Assembly: GCA_009733775.1 (NCBI GenBank) | Contig: WOGZ01000089.1 | Location: forward strand, 49,233 to 113,232 | Direction: 5' to 3' | Length of the DNA: 64,000 nucleotides | From: Alectoria sarmentosa | Taxonomy: Eukaryota > Ascomycota > Lecanoromycetes > Lecanorales > Parmeliaceae | Shown here: positions 1 to 11,179 of the stretch, piece by piece | Position numbering within the stretch: the stretch's first letter is position 1 | How the letters are laid out: each line of letters starts with the position of its first letter | Program-made: the position numbers and the translations under genes | The notes under the pieces: model-generated | What the model was told of the DNA's origin: nothing | Databases searched by the model: none | The model's input: only the letters and a program-made list of their open reading frames with translations

Positions 1-98
1 TGCATTGTTGGATGAAAGAATGGGCCCCATCCAACGGGGGATGAAAAGGTGCGACATTGACGACGGCGAGGAACCGGACTCGAAGCGGAGATTCTTAG

Positions 99-515
99 CC
101 CATCGTTGAAGATAATACCGAAGGAGGCGTTCGGGTCAAGGATACCGCTGGGCATGCTGTCCACGTCACTGACTCTCCGCTACAGCAGAAGCCTGAAGAG
201 TTGGACTCTTCTGTAGAGCAGGAGCCCGAAGACTTTGACCCTCCGTTAGAGCAAGAGCCCCAAAGCACTGATTCTCCAGTAGAGCAGGAGCCCCAACATG
301 TGGACTCTTCTCCAGAAGAGGTGTCCCAATTCACGGACTCTCCTACAGAGAGGGAGCCCCAAAACACGGACTCTGCTGCAGAGGAAAAGCAGTGGAGCGC
401 GCCTGAGAGCGAAGCAGCGCAAGCACTGCCTGAGAGATTTCCCAGGTCTTCCGCCGAAACCGAATTGCTCAAGTTAAAAGACAGGAAGAGCCTGAATCGT
501 CTCACTCCCCTCTGA
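99..515 (+). CDS. Last exon of a gene that begins left of the window; Glu/Gln/Pro-rich repeat protein
   Basis: The frame is open from just after an in-frame TAG at 96-98 to the stop at 513-515. There is no ATG near its start, and the preceding bases (ATTCTTAG) look like an intron acceptor, so I read it as the final exon of a gene starting outside the window. It encodes an acidic low-complexity segment of six 11-residue repeats with the pattern D-S/P-x-x-E-Q-E-P-x-x-x, followed by a basic tail. The repeats stay in frame, which supports coding. No domain is recognised and no function can be assigned. Confidence 0.4.
   Translation, partial: PIVEDNTEGGVRVKDTAGHAVHVTDSPLQQKPEELDSSVEQEPEDFDPPLEQEPQSTDSPVEQEPQHVDSSPEEVSQFTDSPTEREPQNTDSAAEEKQWSAPESEAAQALPERFPRSSAETELLKLKDRKSLNRLTPL
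171..371 (+). repeat. 33-bp tandem repeat, about six units, in coding frame
   Basis: Each unit begins with GAC(T/C)C or a close variant and contains GAGCAGGAGCCC in the better-preserved copies. Units start at about 171, 204, 237, 270, 303 and 336, with a degenerate start at 369. The period is divisible by three, so every unit encodes the same 11-residue pattern. Confidence 0.75.
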
Positions 516-1458
516 GCCCGAAAGAACCTTGCCGCTTTGATTGCTGCAATTCGCCTCCTCGAGCTAAGTATCCTCGCTGTGAATTTGTCACGATAGACTT
601 ACGCTGCCCAGTAAGTGTCCGGCAGATTCGATTCGATATCCATTGCCGCCCGTTCCTCCTCCACAATCCACCATTCAACCCTCTCCTACATCCGGATCAG
701 CAAGTCTCGAGTGCTGCAAGCGCACCGAGATCTCTCCACACGGAAGAACGGCAGGCTGAGAAGATTGCGCAAGGCACTTTGTCCTCAACACTTTCACAGG
801 GGCGGGCACCAGCGTTTCGCTTACGACGCCGTTTTCAGGCGGGCGTTTCTGCGAAATTTTAATGCAGATGATAGCAGACAAGAGGCTTGAGGTAATGCGC
901 TTGAGTCCACAAGGTTTCTGACATGTTGCATGGTGAGTGATTTTCAACGCAGAAGAATGGCATGTGCTGACCACTTGTAGATCGTTCGGCCAGCGATCCT
1001 ACCTGACATTCACTGTCAATCCTACTCTTGGGCCTTGCCATTCTTTGGTCAATCCTGATGCCGTGAGCTAGACGGTACCCCTGTGTGGGGATCAAGTGCG
1101 GGTGCCGTGCAGGATCTCGTGGCGAGGTTTCAAGGGATGGGGGAATGAAAGAGCATTGGGCTAGGGGAATCTCTTGTTGAAAAGGCTAGGCTGGTAGGAG
1201 GGGATGACTGGACAGATGACAAATGTATATTAATCAATGTTCTGAGGAGGGTGGAACAAAAAGTTTCAACCGTAGGGAAGGGTGGCATTAAAGCCCCTTT
1301 TTCGTTACTTTAGCAAGACAGTCTGTAGGTTCAAATGGCGCTCTAAAATCTACGAATGAATAATTTCTGCAAGAAAACGTTATATTTGTAGACTAAAAAC
1401 GTGCTATATAATGATCGCGAAACTGGAAACTAATCTCAAGATCTGTCCAGCTCCTTCC
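516..1458. other. Intergenic stretch with no supported gene
   Basis: Only short overlapping frames without recognisable protein sequence are present. The 3' end becomes A+T-richer (about 1220-1400). I see no RNA gene or repeat. Confidence 0.5.
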
Positions 1459-4260
1459 TCATACCCACCCAAGGAGCACCTTCCACCCGGTAATTGCGGT
1501 CTTCGACATCGCCGACCATGTTAACAAGAGCATTGTATTGCCTACCGCGAAACGACGGTAGCATCCCTACTGCGAGTGAGGGCGACATTGGGACTCCTCA
1601 CGCGGCCAGTGACTGTGTCCACTTTGACGTAGTCTTCGCCTTCGGTCTCTTCATTGTCCTCAACCGCGACCTCATCGAGTGTCTCTGCAGAATCGAGCTT
1701 GTCCTTCGCAGCGACAGTGTCAACGATAACAACCCGAGCCTCCTTACCCTACCTGGAAGGTGTCGACGGTAGCGACCTCGATAGCACTTTTGATCTCTTG
1801 ATTCCATTTCATTGCCTGAATCTTTTTACGGATAAGGCGACGTTGTCCTTGGTAATAGGAAAGGACTTTGATCATTTTAGCTTTGATCGTTCCTTCGGCG
1901 AGGAAGCGCGCGATCATATTGAGTATTACGTCGGCATTGGCGTGATTGACGAGGGACGTTCCGTTGTGCTCGACCCGTGAACAACCATTTGGCACGTTGG
2001 TGAGGACGTACTCTGATCCTTCCTTGTTGTCTCCGTCGACCCCACTTTCCTTGGTCATCCTGCGCATGGCTTGCCGTACGTCGTTGTCCTCTTTGACAAA
2101 TTGTGAGTCCTTCAGACCTTCGCCGTCGTAGAACTGGTGTCGCGGAAATCTGGAGTTTGCCGGACACATGCGATACTGGGTGTCCAGGAGCATGGTTTCG
2201 TATCCCTTGACGGCCAGTAAAGTCAATGGTGACATCTTGGCATTCGCAATGAATTCGTTTGCTTTGCCAGACAACGCCGTAGGTTCGAGCTGTTGAATGT
2301 CACCGAACAAGAAGACATCCTTCCAGTGACCGAATATCGTAAGTGGCACACAGAGAATGGGAATGGAGATCTGGCCAGCTTCATCACAAAAGATGACTGT
2401 TGGCACAAAGGAGTGGTGGTCTGAGAGCAGAGGACCTCCGCAGTTGCTCGCTGTGGTGAACAAGATATGCGTATCTGCCAGCACTCGCTCACTCATAACA
2501 TCGCTCGCGTCCTCGAGTGCCGTTCTCTCTGCCTTGGCGACCATGCCGTCCTTGGAGACGTCGTTGGCAATGCGCTCTTTGTACTTTGCAGACTTGTCGA
2601 ACTTGGCGACGGAGATCTCACCACTCTCTATATATTTATAGAACTCCTCCGAGGACAGACGATCTCAAATCTCTCTGCAACGCGCCTCAGCCTCCATGCT
2701 ATCTTCTTCGGTAAGCTCCCAGATGCGGTAGTCGAGTGTCATGCCACTGGCAACGTTGGACCGCTTTATGGCTTCGTGGTTCTGGACGGCCAGGACCGCC
2801 TCATCGACGTTCTTGTACGACGAGAGTATGTCCTTAGCATATTCTTGCCGTACTGCAAACTCCATACAAATCTTGTCGAGCCCGTTGCGGATGGCTGGGT
2901 GATCCTGAGCCTCTTCTGGCGGCTGGTATTCAGGAAATTTGTCCGCCTCGCCCTCTTCGCCAGTGTAATGAGCATAGGCGAGCTTTGCAAGCCGCGTTGC
3001 TCTCTCTGCGCTATCAGTCTCAAGGCGAAGACATTTGTAGACCTTTCTCTCTTCCGGAGTAAGACCAGTCTAGACAGCATTGGCATCTGTGTCCACTGCC
3101 ACGCTGGAAGAAGCGACACAAGCCACTTTGTGCCCAATCTTGGTCAGGGCAATGACCTTGTCACGAAGAGTCCTGGTTTTCTCTGCACCTGTTGGACCTT
3201 GTACCACCGTTATCCTGCTTCGCATAGAAGAGGCTGCATTCAGTGCGATATCCTGGGTATGGTTGTGCTTTCGGGATTTCCCAAACTCCTCAAGGAACTG
3301 CCTGTACCTCTCCTTGTTGGCATCTGACCGACTGTGCGCAAGCTCCACTGTAAGGTCGGTGAGCTTGGGAGCTGCGTTGGGAACTGACCAAAAGGCAAGA
3401 CGTATTTCGTCAAGCAGCTCTGGCGAAAAATCGGGCCTGCAGAATTTCTCAGAGGCTGTTTGCTCCCGAATCGCCGACGTACGGCTGACCTTGACCTTGA
3501 GCTTGGCAGGATATAGTTTCCGGTTCTCTAGGTTTTTGGCGTCATGGTAGCTCTTCAGCTGCAGCTTGGACTTTTTCGGTATGGTCATCAAGACACAGAA
3601 GTCTGTTCCGGTCTTCTCGAGCCAGGCTTTTCCTCCTAAATTGTCAACACGGCCGAAACAGATGTTTTCTTTGACCACTTCGTGCTCTTGTCCTCGTGCC
3701 TTGTCGCCGTTGTAGATGTCTATCATGACGATGTCGCCTGGTTCAGGTTTGGCGTCTTTCAAGCCGGTCTCCGGGTCTCAACTCATCCGAACGCCAACCT
3801 GGTAAGTGTCTCTCATAAGCGAGGTAGATTTCGAGTCCTTGCTGTCGATGCTGAATACTGGCATTCTCTGCAGGAAAATACCGTGCAAACGCCGCTCAAG
3901 CCTAACGTGAATACCATCATTGTATTGCATCTCGCGCTCGATGGGAACACCGAAGGTGAAGTGGAAGGTCTTGATCGAATCCCACGTTACTTGTTTCGGC
4001 ATGCTGTAGTATGAACGCCTGCCCAACCTATTCTCGACATTCTTGTCAGTAGAGTCGGTTACCGTGGGAGACCGCACATACATACTGTTGCCGGTCTTCT
4101 CGACGGTTTTGAGGTCGAAGCTGATCACAGGCTTGTCCGATCCATCCAAGTATTGATGGAATGGCGGTGTGTGGTCCTCCACCCCATCGATTAATGATCG
4201 GAGACAGCTGTGCAGAGGGAGATCGTGACTGTTAAGGCAAGCTGTACGCTCTAGCAGATA
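1459..4260 (-). pseudogene. Broken UPF1/NAM7-type superfamily 1 helicase (AAA_11/AAA_12)
   Basis: One minus-strand frame from about 4260 to 1744 reads as a UPF1-like helicase but is cut by in-frame stops at 3778-3780, 3070-3072 and 2665-2667. Recognisable parts are a Walker A-like GPTGAEKT near 3180, DEAGQ (motif II) near 2390, GDIQQLEPT (motif III) near 2290, a QYRM motif near 2170 and VDTFQ near 1750. At 1744 the frame is lost and resumes, displaced by four bases, as a segment reading EARVVIVD; a second shift occurs near 1550 before the C-terminus ends at about 1459. The Walker A glycine before lysine is replaced by glutamate, which should disable ATP binding. Alternative introns cannot explain all three stops, so this is a decayed gene. 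The family comprises RNA/DNA helicases; the original role here is unknown. Confidence 0.85.
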
Positions 4261-5104
4261 TCAGTCACTTTCCAGCTGGCTTGGTTCCGGCCAAAGGTGT
4301 GGAATATAAAAATATATAAGACTTGAAGATAATGTGGGTGTATGTATATATTATATAGTAGATAGAAAGTGCAAAAGATTCTTGGAACTTGGGTATTGAG
4401 TGTGGGGAGAATAAGGAGGAGAGATGGTTTCGGTGGGAGGGAAGGGGGTTTATATAGTTCAGGATGCCTGTGGTGAATTTCCTCTGTTTGGAATGATTTG
4501 AGAAAGGGAATGACATGCAGCAGTGAAGGCTCTGTTTCATCACTACAATCTCCTGAAATCAAGAGAAGGGAAGAACATTCACCTGCAAACGAATGAATGT
4601 TGACAATGAATGCTATGCGTGAATGCGCTCAACTTGGTTTCAGCTCTGTCTTCTCCTCACCTCTATCTCCTCTTCATCTCTGTCTTCTCTAAATTCTCTG
4701 CCCACTTCACCGCCATCCAGCCACCCAAACAAAGCAGTCGTAGTTGTCAAATGACACTCATTTGAAATTTGACGCTGGATGTTACCTGTTAACGGTTTTA
4801 CACGAGTTAATCTGTGAACTGGTGGAAAGTGATCGGTATTTCTCTATTCGAACCCCTTTCCTGCCTGACTGACTGATGCAAAAAGCTCGGGCCGAATCAT
4901 GAGAGCGTTACTACCCTACGGGGTTTCACCCTACTCATGCCACTCGTGGTTTTCGACCCTACGAAAACCCCAATCAAGGAATTTTATACCACAGCCCCGA
5001 AGGACGAAAATTCCTTCTTAATTGTTTATATGTTCCTCACATTTTCTATCAATTGCGGGCGGAAATGTCATTGGGCCGCTTTTCAGACCGCACCCCAAGA
5101 TCGC
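4261..5104. other. Intergenic, no supported gene
   Basis: A+T-rich stretches (4300-4400) and short frames of low-complexity composition are present. An in-frame stop at 4261-4263 with an acceptor-like TAG next to it leaves open that the helicase pseudogene once had an upstream exon here, but I cannot identify one. Confidence 0.4.
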
Positions 5105-5345
5105 ACACCAAGCCGTTGTCATTAAGCCGCTCCCACCCCATCTTTCCTCACCAAGCCGCTACTACCCAAGCCACTGCTACACCCAATCGCTTCCTAAATT
5201 CCTACCTTACCTCTCTCACGAGACCGCTCTCCACCAAGCCGCTCTTACAAGACCGCTTCCACAAAGTCGCTCCCCACCAAGCCGCTCCCATCAAGCTGCT
5301 CCCCATCAAGTAGCTCTCACCAAGCCGGGGCTCGTCAAACCGGAT
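5105..5345 (+). repeat. Degenerate minisatellite with an ACCAAGCCGCTC core
   Basis: The core ACCAAGCCGCT recurs with variants (AAGCCGTT, AAGACCGCT, AAAGTCGCT, AAGCTGCT) about every 12-20 bp, roughly a dozen times. Spacing is irregular. Open frames across it simply reflect the repeat and are not called as genes. Confidence 0.7.
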
Positions 5346-5574
5346 TTCTCCCACCCATAAGAGGAAAGCTCTCTCACCAAAACGGGGCCTATTTCTTCAG
5401 CGATGATATGCCTAATGCCTCGTCTCTTTACACGTTGTTCTAATCTACGCTTCACCTTTTTATTCAATGTTTGAAATTGAGATGCTTTCATTTTCGCCGA
5501 TTCCTAAAGGAACGAGAAATGGACGCTTGGAATTTTCAGATTGTGGAATTGTTGATTGCCTTGTCTTTATATTC

Positions 5575-7121
5575 TCACTCAACGAAACCATCTGATATCT
5601 TAGGATCAGACCCTTTCAACCAATCCTCCAAGTCCAAGCGGTTAATGTCATTGATGCAGACCTCAATTTGTTCCTCATTAGGTCCATTCTCCAGACACAA
5701 GTACCATTCCCACTCCGCTGTATGAACCGTGCATTGTCAATACCGTCGTGCCACACAAGATTCGTGAAATCCGTTTTCTCGAAAATGATGAAAGTCTTAC
5801 GCGCTCTGAGTTACCTTTGAGCTCATACCATCACCGTTTTCCCCGCTTGCTTCCCTAAACACATCCGCACGTTCTACATATCCCCGACGATCCTCATTAA
5901 ATCCCTTGATACCTCCTCCGCGACGTAACATAACAATATGGATTCCGCCATGAACTGTGTAATAGGCGAATGCGCTCGGTACCGAAAATGACGCGATAGG
6001 TTTGAAGCTAATCGATCAGAGCTGCCTTTAATAATGCGTTTGTTCGTAGATTTTGAATCGTAACTTGGCCCAGAGATAACCTAGTCTCCAACTCTTTTCC
6101 TATCCTGTCTGAAATCTCTCTCTTTTCGAATAACATCAGTTGTTCCTCCTCCAGGCGTTCAATCCTCCTAATCAGAGAGTCGTTGATCGATTTCCCCTTC
6201 CCTATATGCTGTGTCATCTCGTTCAGATCCGTGAAGAGTATCTCTACTTTGCCGTTATCCGTCTTCAAAAGAGCTTCAAGACTTACCGTCCTATTAATCC
6301 TCTTCTCGATCAAAAGATCATTCTTACTTCCTCCACTATTCGGCGAGTACGCAGCGTTTCTTCGGTTGCAATACACAACTCCTATCACGAATTTCTAGCT
6401 CAGCTCGAAACTCCTCTCTTTTACACATAAACTCGTAGCATGCTTGAATGTCCTTCAGGTATTCTGTGAGAGCGCGGTCTTTATCAACCATGAGGCACCA
6501 TTTACCGCCTCCTTCTCGATATCGTCAAGAGCCACATTCTGACTGATCGGTGTCATCGTCAAGGACCAAGTCCTCTTGACCCAGAAGTCCCCGAACTGTC
6601 TCCAGTTCACGAGCTGAGCCAATGATAGTATGAATAGCGGTTGTCGTCCCGCCTGTTGCTTCCCGGGTGCCGCTCTGCCCCTGTTGTACTTTCTTGCGGT
6701 CCTCTGCTTACCCCGCATAACCCAAAGAGGGAAAAAGACCAGCGAATTTGAAGTTTTGGACTTTACAGTGAACTGTCAAGCTTCGAGGAACAGAAAAATT
6801 GTGGCCATTGCAGTGGAAAGTCCCGATATGCATATCAAAACAACATCCTTATACACTTGAATATTCCTGAAAGTGACCAAGCTCAAGAAAAGAGGAAATG
6901 CTGTCATATTGAGGGAACATCCCTGAAACTTCCTGTCATTCTTGGATATTATGAACTGCGGAAAACGTGAATTCGCCACAATTTTGGAGTAAAAGTTCCA
7001 TGAATTCAAGGAGTCCTTGAGCATCGCGAGGCTCGTGTAGTATAAGACTGCCGTCATCTTGTGAGAATATCGCGATACATTTCCTCATATTCTGACCACA
7101 TCGAGCATTGCAAAGTATCAT
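5575..7121 (-). pseudogene. Unrecognised gene broken by stops and frameshifts
   Basis: Minus-strand protein-like segments lie end to end in changing frames. From 7121 to about 6550 one frame is interrupted by several stops (near 6940, 6857 and 6720). Others follow in shifted frames: a charged segment starting MVDKDRALTEYLKD near 6493, a coiled-coil-like segment containing RRIERLEEEQLMLFEKRE near 6150, a segment reading AFAYYTVHGG near 5960, and a final one containing EWEWYLCLENGP ending at the stop 5575-5577. The pieces are collinear and their amino acid use is that of real protein, so this looks like one gene eroded by small indels. I do not recognise the family. It could also be a live gene with many very short introns, but some junctions lack splice sites. 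Confidence 0.6.
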
Positions 7122-7786
7122 TTCCCAGAAATAGCCCTCTCACTTACGTCATTTAACTGATTATCCGAGATATCTATGTAATGCCAAACAAAAGGAAACA
7201 TGTTTCATGTCATCGCCAAAAGTCGTCGTTTGACAGGAATCCCCACACGGATCTCCCACTCCTTTGTTATCTATACCTATATATGCTGGAAAAGAAAACC
7301 AAGACTGTGGCTTCATTCGCCATCGCAAGTCGTCATCCAAAGGGGAAGTTCCCCTTCAACTTCTCAACTCGTGTCGCAGAGCCCCGGAAAGATAAACGTA
7401 AAGAGGTTCACGCCTCTCGTCCAAGACAGATGAGAAGAAGAAAAAGAGAGAATTGAGAAGCTGTCGGTGCTGATAAGATGGTTTGGGGGGGCGTCTGTAA
7501 GCTTGTAGTAGGGGACAAAGTTTGAGGAAGAGGAGGTTGGGCGCGGAAAGAGGTCGGAAGCTATGGCTCTGGGGCGGATGATGGGATCGTAGATCCTAGT
7601 GTTCAGAAGAGTGTTATCTAAGAAGTTCTTGAGGATTTGTGACAATTAATGGGCACGAATTGGTTATCTATGCTTCTAGCAGGACTAAAGAACACCGATT
7701 GTTCATGCATACGTTCTTGGTTTGCCGGCAAAAGTAGGAAAGAATCCGTCCATCATCATCCCCAACCGGCATTGACAACAGGGATC
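7122..7786. other. Intergenic, no supported gene
   Basis: Short frames on both strands with no recognisable protein. It contains the 3' flank of the surface-protein gene that ends at 7787. Confidence 0.4.
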
Positions 7787-8198
7787 TCAGAACCCCCAGA
7801 GCGCTGCGAGCATTGCGACCAGTAGAAGGATCCCAGCGCTACCGTCGAATGCACGGAATTGACCAGCGAGATTCTTGGCTTTGGTAGGCGAGGCGGAGGC
7901 AGTGGTGGTGCTTGTAGCCTGGATTGGATTAGCGAGCTGTGCTCTCTGCAACAGGATATGTTTCTTATCTCACCTTCGTAGTACTTGGACTAGCGGTTCC
8001 GGGTGCGACTCCACTTGTTGTCTCGCTTGATGTCCCTGCCGAGCCAGATCCTTTTGTCACAACGGAGATTGACGAGCTGGGACCGACGACGGGTGCTGGA
8101 GTGTTCGTGGTAGATGGCGTTACTACAGGGCTTATCGTCAGAATGGGGGTAAGTGACGCTGATCCTCCGGAAAGACCGCCTGTGAGGATGTAATTGTC

Positions 8199-8254
<56 letters not shown>

Positions 8255-8638
8255 TACTCCTGCTGCTCGCAGCCGCTCTCTTCATGCTCAATCAAAAGCC
8301 GATGCAGTCAATTGCGGACTTGTTTTGTGCTACAGTAGCAGTGGATGAGCGAGAAGGAGCCATACCAGTCAAAGTAGCGTAAAGAACAGTGACATCGGGT
8401 GTATCGAGGCTGATTGGTGGGAGTGTTGCCCCACCAGTGGGGTTGAGAACGCTGTATTCGGAAGCCACGAAAGTTGCAGCAGCGCCGAGATTGTTGGTTT
8501 CATTCCTAGATTTGGCGTCATTTAGCTTGAGAGATTTTGTGTTAGGAAGAGATTTACGAACGCTGAAGGGGCATCATTCCCTAGACCGTACACAAGGCTT
8601 GCAAATAGGATAACCGTAGGCACAGAGGAGAGATGCAT
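7787..8638 (-). CDS. Secreted Ser/Thr-rich protein with a GPI-anchor-type C-terminus (copy A)
   Basis: The start ATG (8636-8638) opens a signal peptide, MHLSSVPTVILFASLVYG. A 32-nt intron with a CTAAC branch (8526-8557) joins it to an exon ending in a TGA at 8292-8294. The same frame resumes beyond that TGA as a Ser/Thr/Pro-rich segment, so an intron of length divisible by three probably removes the stop; its donor may be at 8365 and its acceptor lies in or near the GA tract. A further 28-nt intron (7946-7973, GTGAGA...TGCAG) restores frame for the last exon. That exon ends in a small-residue site and a hydrophobic tail (GILLLVAMLAALWGF), typical of GPI signals. The product is probably a cell-surface protein. 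It is a tandem paralogue of the gene at 8950-9769. The middle intron is the uncertain part. Confidence 0.6.
8201..8250. repeat. (CT)25 microsatellite
   Basis: This is an uninterrupted CT dinucleotide tract inside copy A of the surface-protein pair. On the gene strand it is (GA)n. It would read as alternating Arg-Glu if translated, but more likely lies within or at the 3' end of an intron. The paralogue lacks it. Confidence 0.95.
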
Positions 8639-8949
8639 GATGATAATCGAGTGGTTGAAGATTTAGAAGATGTTTTTAGAGAATGACAGGTGTGTATTTC
8701 TTTGAAGGATGGCGCGAAATGGTAAAAAACTGATTGCGAAGAGACGTGCATTCACTCTCGTAATTTATACTAATCTCCCTGTCACTCACAATTCACGCAC
8801 CTAGCCGTCACCTTCCCCCTTTGGGATGCTCCGCCCCTCACTGACTGCGCATCGAAGCATTCTTATTACAACAAAGATATTTGATTCGCCGAAAAAGAAG
8901 GAAACAAACCGTCTAACATATCCTGCAACCTTGAGTCGTTTCGGTCATT

Positions 8950-9769
8950 CTACATCCCAGCCAGTATCCCCATCAGTAGAAGGATCCCAGCAGTGCCTGC
9001 AAAGCTATGGAATTGACCAGCGACACTCTTCTGGGAGTTAGTAGACGAAGCGGAGGTACTACTGGTATTGATAGCTGGAGCCTGGAGTGCGTCAGCGGGC
9101 TGTGTTTTCTGGCATAAGAAACGCTGTTATTCTTACGTTGACAGTACTTGAAGCAGCGATCGCAGATGCGACTCCCGAGGTTCCCATTGTACTAACTCTG
9201 CTCGGCGAAGCGATTCCAGCCGTCGTCTCGCTTGACAGCGCTGGTGAGCTTGAAGATCCCGCCATCACTGGGACCGACGAGCCCGAAGTCGCAATCGTCG
9301 CGGGAGAAGTCGTGCTAATTGGCATCATACCTCCAGAGCTCGTTGTCAAAGGCGTGGCGGGCGTCTCTGATCCCATGGAAGGTCCTCCACTAATACTCTC
9401 TGTGAGGGTGTCATTGTCAGCCCTTACAGTCGAGATCGTGCTACTTGTAGTCGGTCCCATCATGCTCAATCACTACACGGTCGAGTAGGTCACAGGCTGA
9501 TACTGGGCTGGGAACCTGGGGTTATGGGGCCGTACCACTCAGACCAGAATTAGATGTGGTCACAACACCGGTAGTAGTGCTGGCAGGGGGGCTGACTGCG
9601 GTGGAGACCGTGTTCAAGGAAGGGCTGGGACTGGCTCTGGAGACCTTGGTATTAGGATAGAATATTTTCTCGATCTGGGAAGGAGTACCAACGACTGAGG
9701 CCCGGATTGTCCTTGACTGTGGACAAGACCTGCAAAGAGAAACACAACTTGCGCATAGGAGAACCGCAT
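8950..9769 (-). CDS. Secreted Ser/Thr-rich protein with a GPI-anchor-type C-terminus (copy B, possibly broken)
   Basis: The start ATG (9767-9769) gives a signal peptide, MRFSYAQVVFLFAGLVHS. The Ser/Thr-rich body follows in a different frame (about 9715-9525), then shifts again into the frame running 9469-9137. A 28-nt intron (9109-9136, GTAAGA...GCCAG) at the position equivalent to that in copy A leads to the final exon, which ends with a hydrophobic GPI-type tail (GILLLMGILAGM) and TAG at 8950-8952. The last two exons are clearly paralogous to copy A, including a shared AGQF-F-G-AGILLL block. I could not find good splice sites for the two upstream frame changes, so the gene may be frameshifted. 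A 23-nt GT-AG stretch would fix the first change but is very short. Confidence 0.5.
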
Positions 9770-10388
9770 GATGATACACGAGCGGTGGGGGAGTGGGATC
9801 AGATTGTAGGGAACGGCAGGATTGTTCTATGCACAGATGACTGCCAGTAAGTTTGTGACGGACAGCTCTACATATACTCTCGCAAGCAATACAAGTCTGC
9901 AATGATAGTCAGACATCTCGACCTAGCTTTTCCCCTTTCCGAGCGCCGGACCTCATCGGGATGCTTCGCCCAAACATCATAAGACTTACCGAGACATTGT
10001 AACTAATAATAGGGAGGATTGAAAGGAAGTCATATGACGAACGGCTTGCAGATTCAGAATACTTAGCCCTATCGAGGGTATGAACATGCACTTCATTTCG
10101 CTTGAATGCCAAGATTTAAGAGGGAGGGGTTAGAAGTGATTTTGTGTTTGCTGCCGCCACCGCCGCCGCCGTTTGGCGCGTCTCTGCAAGGATCACCTGC
10201 CTGGAATTGTGGGGCGTGCGGGAAACAGCATGTGTCCACGGGTATAAATTTCCTGTAGCCTTCTCCCTCACCTTAAGACACATCTTCTCCGGAAATCCGT
10301 CTTCAGGCAATTTCACAGCAGAAACATCAATTTTTCAAATCCCGAACTGAAACAGCAACTTCGTTCAAGTCGATCCATCTCAATCAAG
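9770..10388. other. Intergenic between the surface-protein pair and the small Gly/Ser-rich gene
   Basis: The two genes are transcribed away from each other, so this interval holds both 5' regions. I identified no clear promoter element and no further gene. Confidence 0.5.
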
Positions 10389-10780
10389 ATGCCCCAATCG
10401 TCAGGCTCAAGCGGAAAGGGATACGACGTGACCAGCTCCGGCACCAACAGCCAAGTATGTATCCCCTCTAGATTCTATCTAGCCTGCCATGAGACACTGA
10501 CCAACCTTTTTTGGCAGGGCAATCACTACGACAGCCGAGACTACACCCCTTCCACCGGAGGCAACCAAGCCAACGATAACACCTATCACTACTCCAACAA
10601 CGACGGTAAGTCGGATCATTCCATCCCCCTTGCGAAACAACAGGGTGAGAGATTCCGAAAGGAGCAAGAGGCTGAGACGGGGAAACAGGAAGCTACTATT
10701 ACAGCAACTCGAACGGATCCACCTATCACAACGATGGCAATGGCGGGTCCAACTATACCGCTCCTGGAGGGAAGAAGTGA
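10389..10780 (+). CDS. Small Gly/Ser/Asn/Tyr-rich protein, 81 aa, conserved in fungi
   Basis: Three exons, 10389-10454, 10518-10605 and 10689-10780, join in frame with canonical GT-AG introns of 63 and 83 nt. The product starts MPQSSGSSGKGYDVTSSGTN and has alternating tyrosine/serine/asparagine motifs (YHYSNNDG, SYYYSNSNGS), ending GGKK. It has no signal peptide or membrane segment. I recognise the pattern as a short protein present in many filamentous ascomycetes, but know of no established function. A decayed duplicate lies 400 bp downstream on the same strand. Confidence 0.8.
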
Positions 10781-11179
10781 ACCGGTTGATGAGACAGCGG
10801 CCTGGCCTGGTCTGGACGCAGCTGGTTATCTTCGGGTTAGAGGCGGTAGTTGTTCTGTGGAGATTTGCAGAGATGTGCTCCATGGAGATGCTTGCTGTTA
10901 GCTAGGTACTTTAGAGACGCAATTGACAAGGGCTTGCAGCTTGATTTGTCACAATGTTTTGCAAGATGTTATTGATTGACACAGTTGTGTTGTAAGGTAC
11001 GCTGTAAGCCTAGCGGCCTACTACTCCAGCGGCACAGGATCACATGACCATTTCGCACCTAGATCGACAAAGAACGTATCACTGTGCAAATTTAGACCGT
11101 CCATCCAGTGATAACACCACTTGAATCAGGGGCAGAGCCTCCAACCGCCGACTGAAATTTTGGGCCAACAGCCACGACA

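Noticed and set aside
5022..5360. 112-codon frame across the minisatellite
   Set aside because: All frames are open over the repeat because of its composition; no conserved protein and no gene context.
7965..8291. Frame with a long Arg-Glu repeat as a stand-alone gene
   Set aside because: Its start is not ATG and the repeat is the GA strand of a microsatellite; the rest is an exon of the surface-protein gene.
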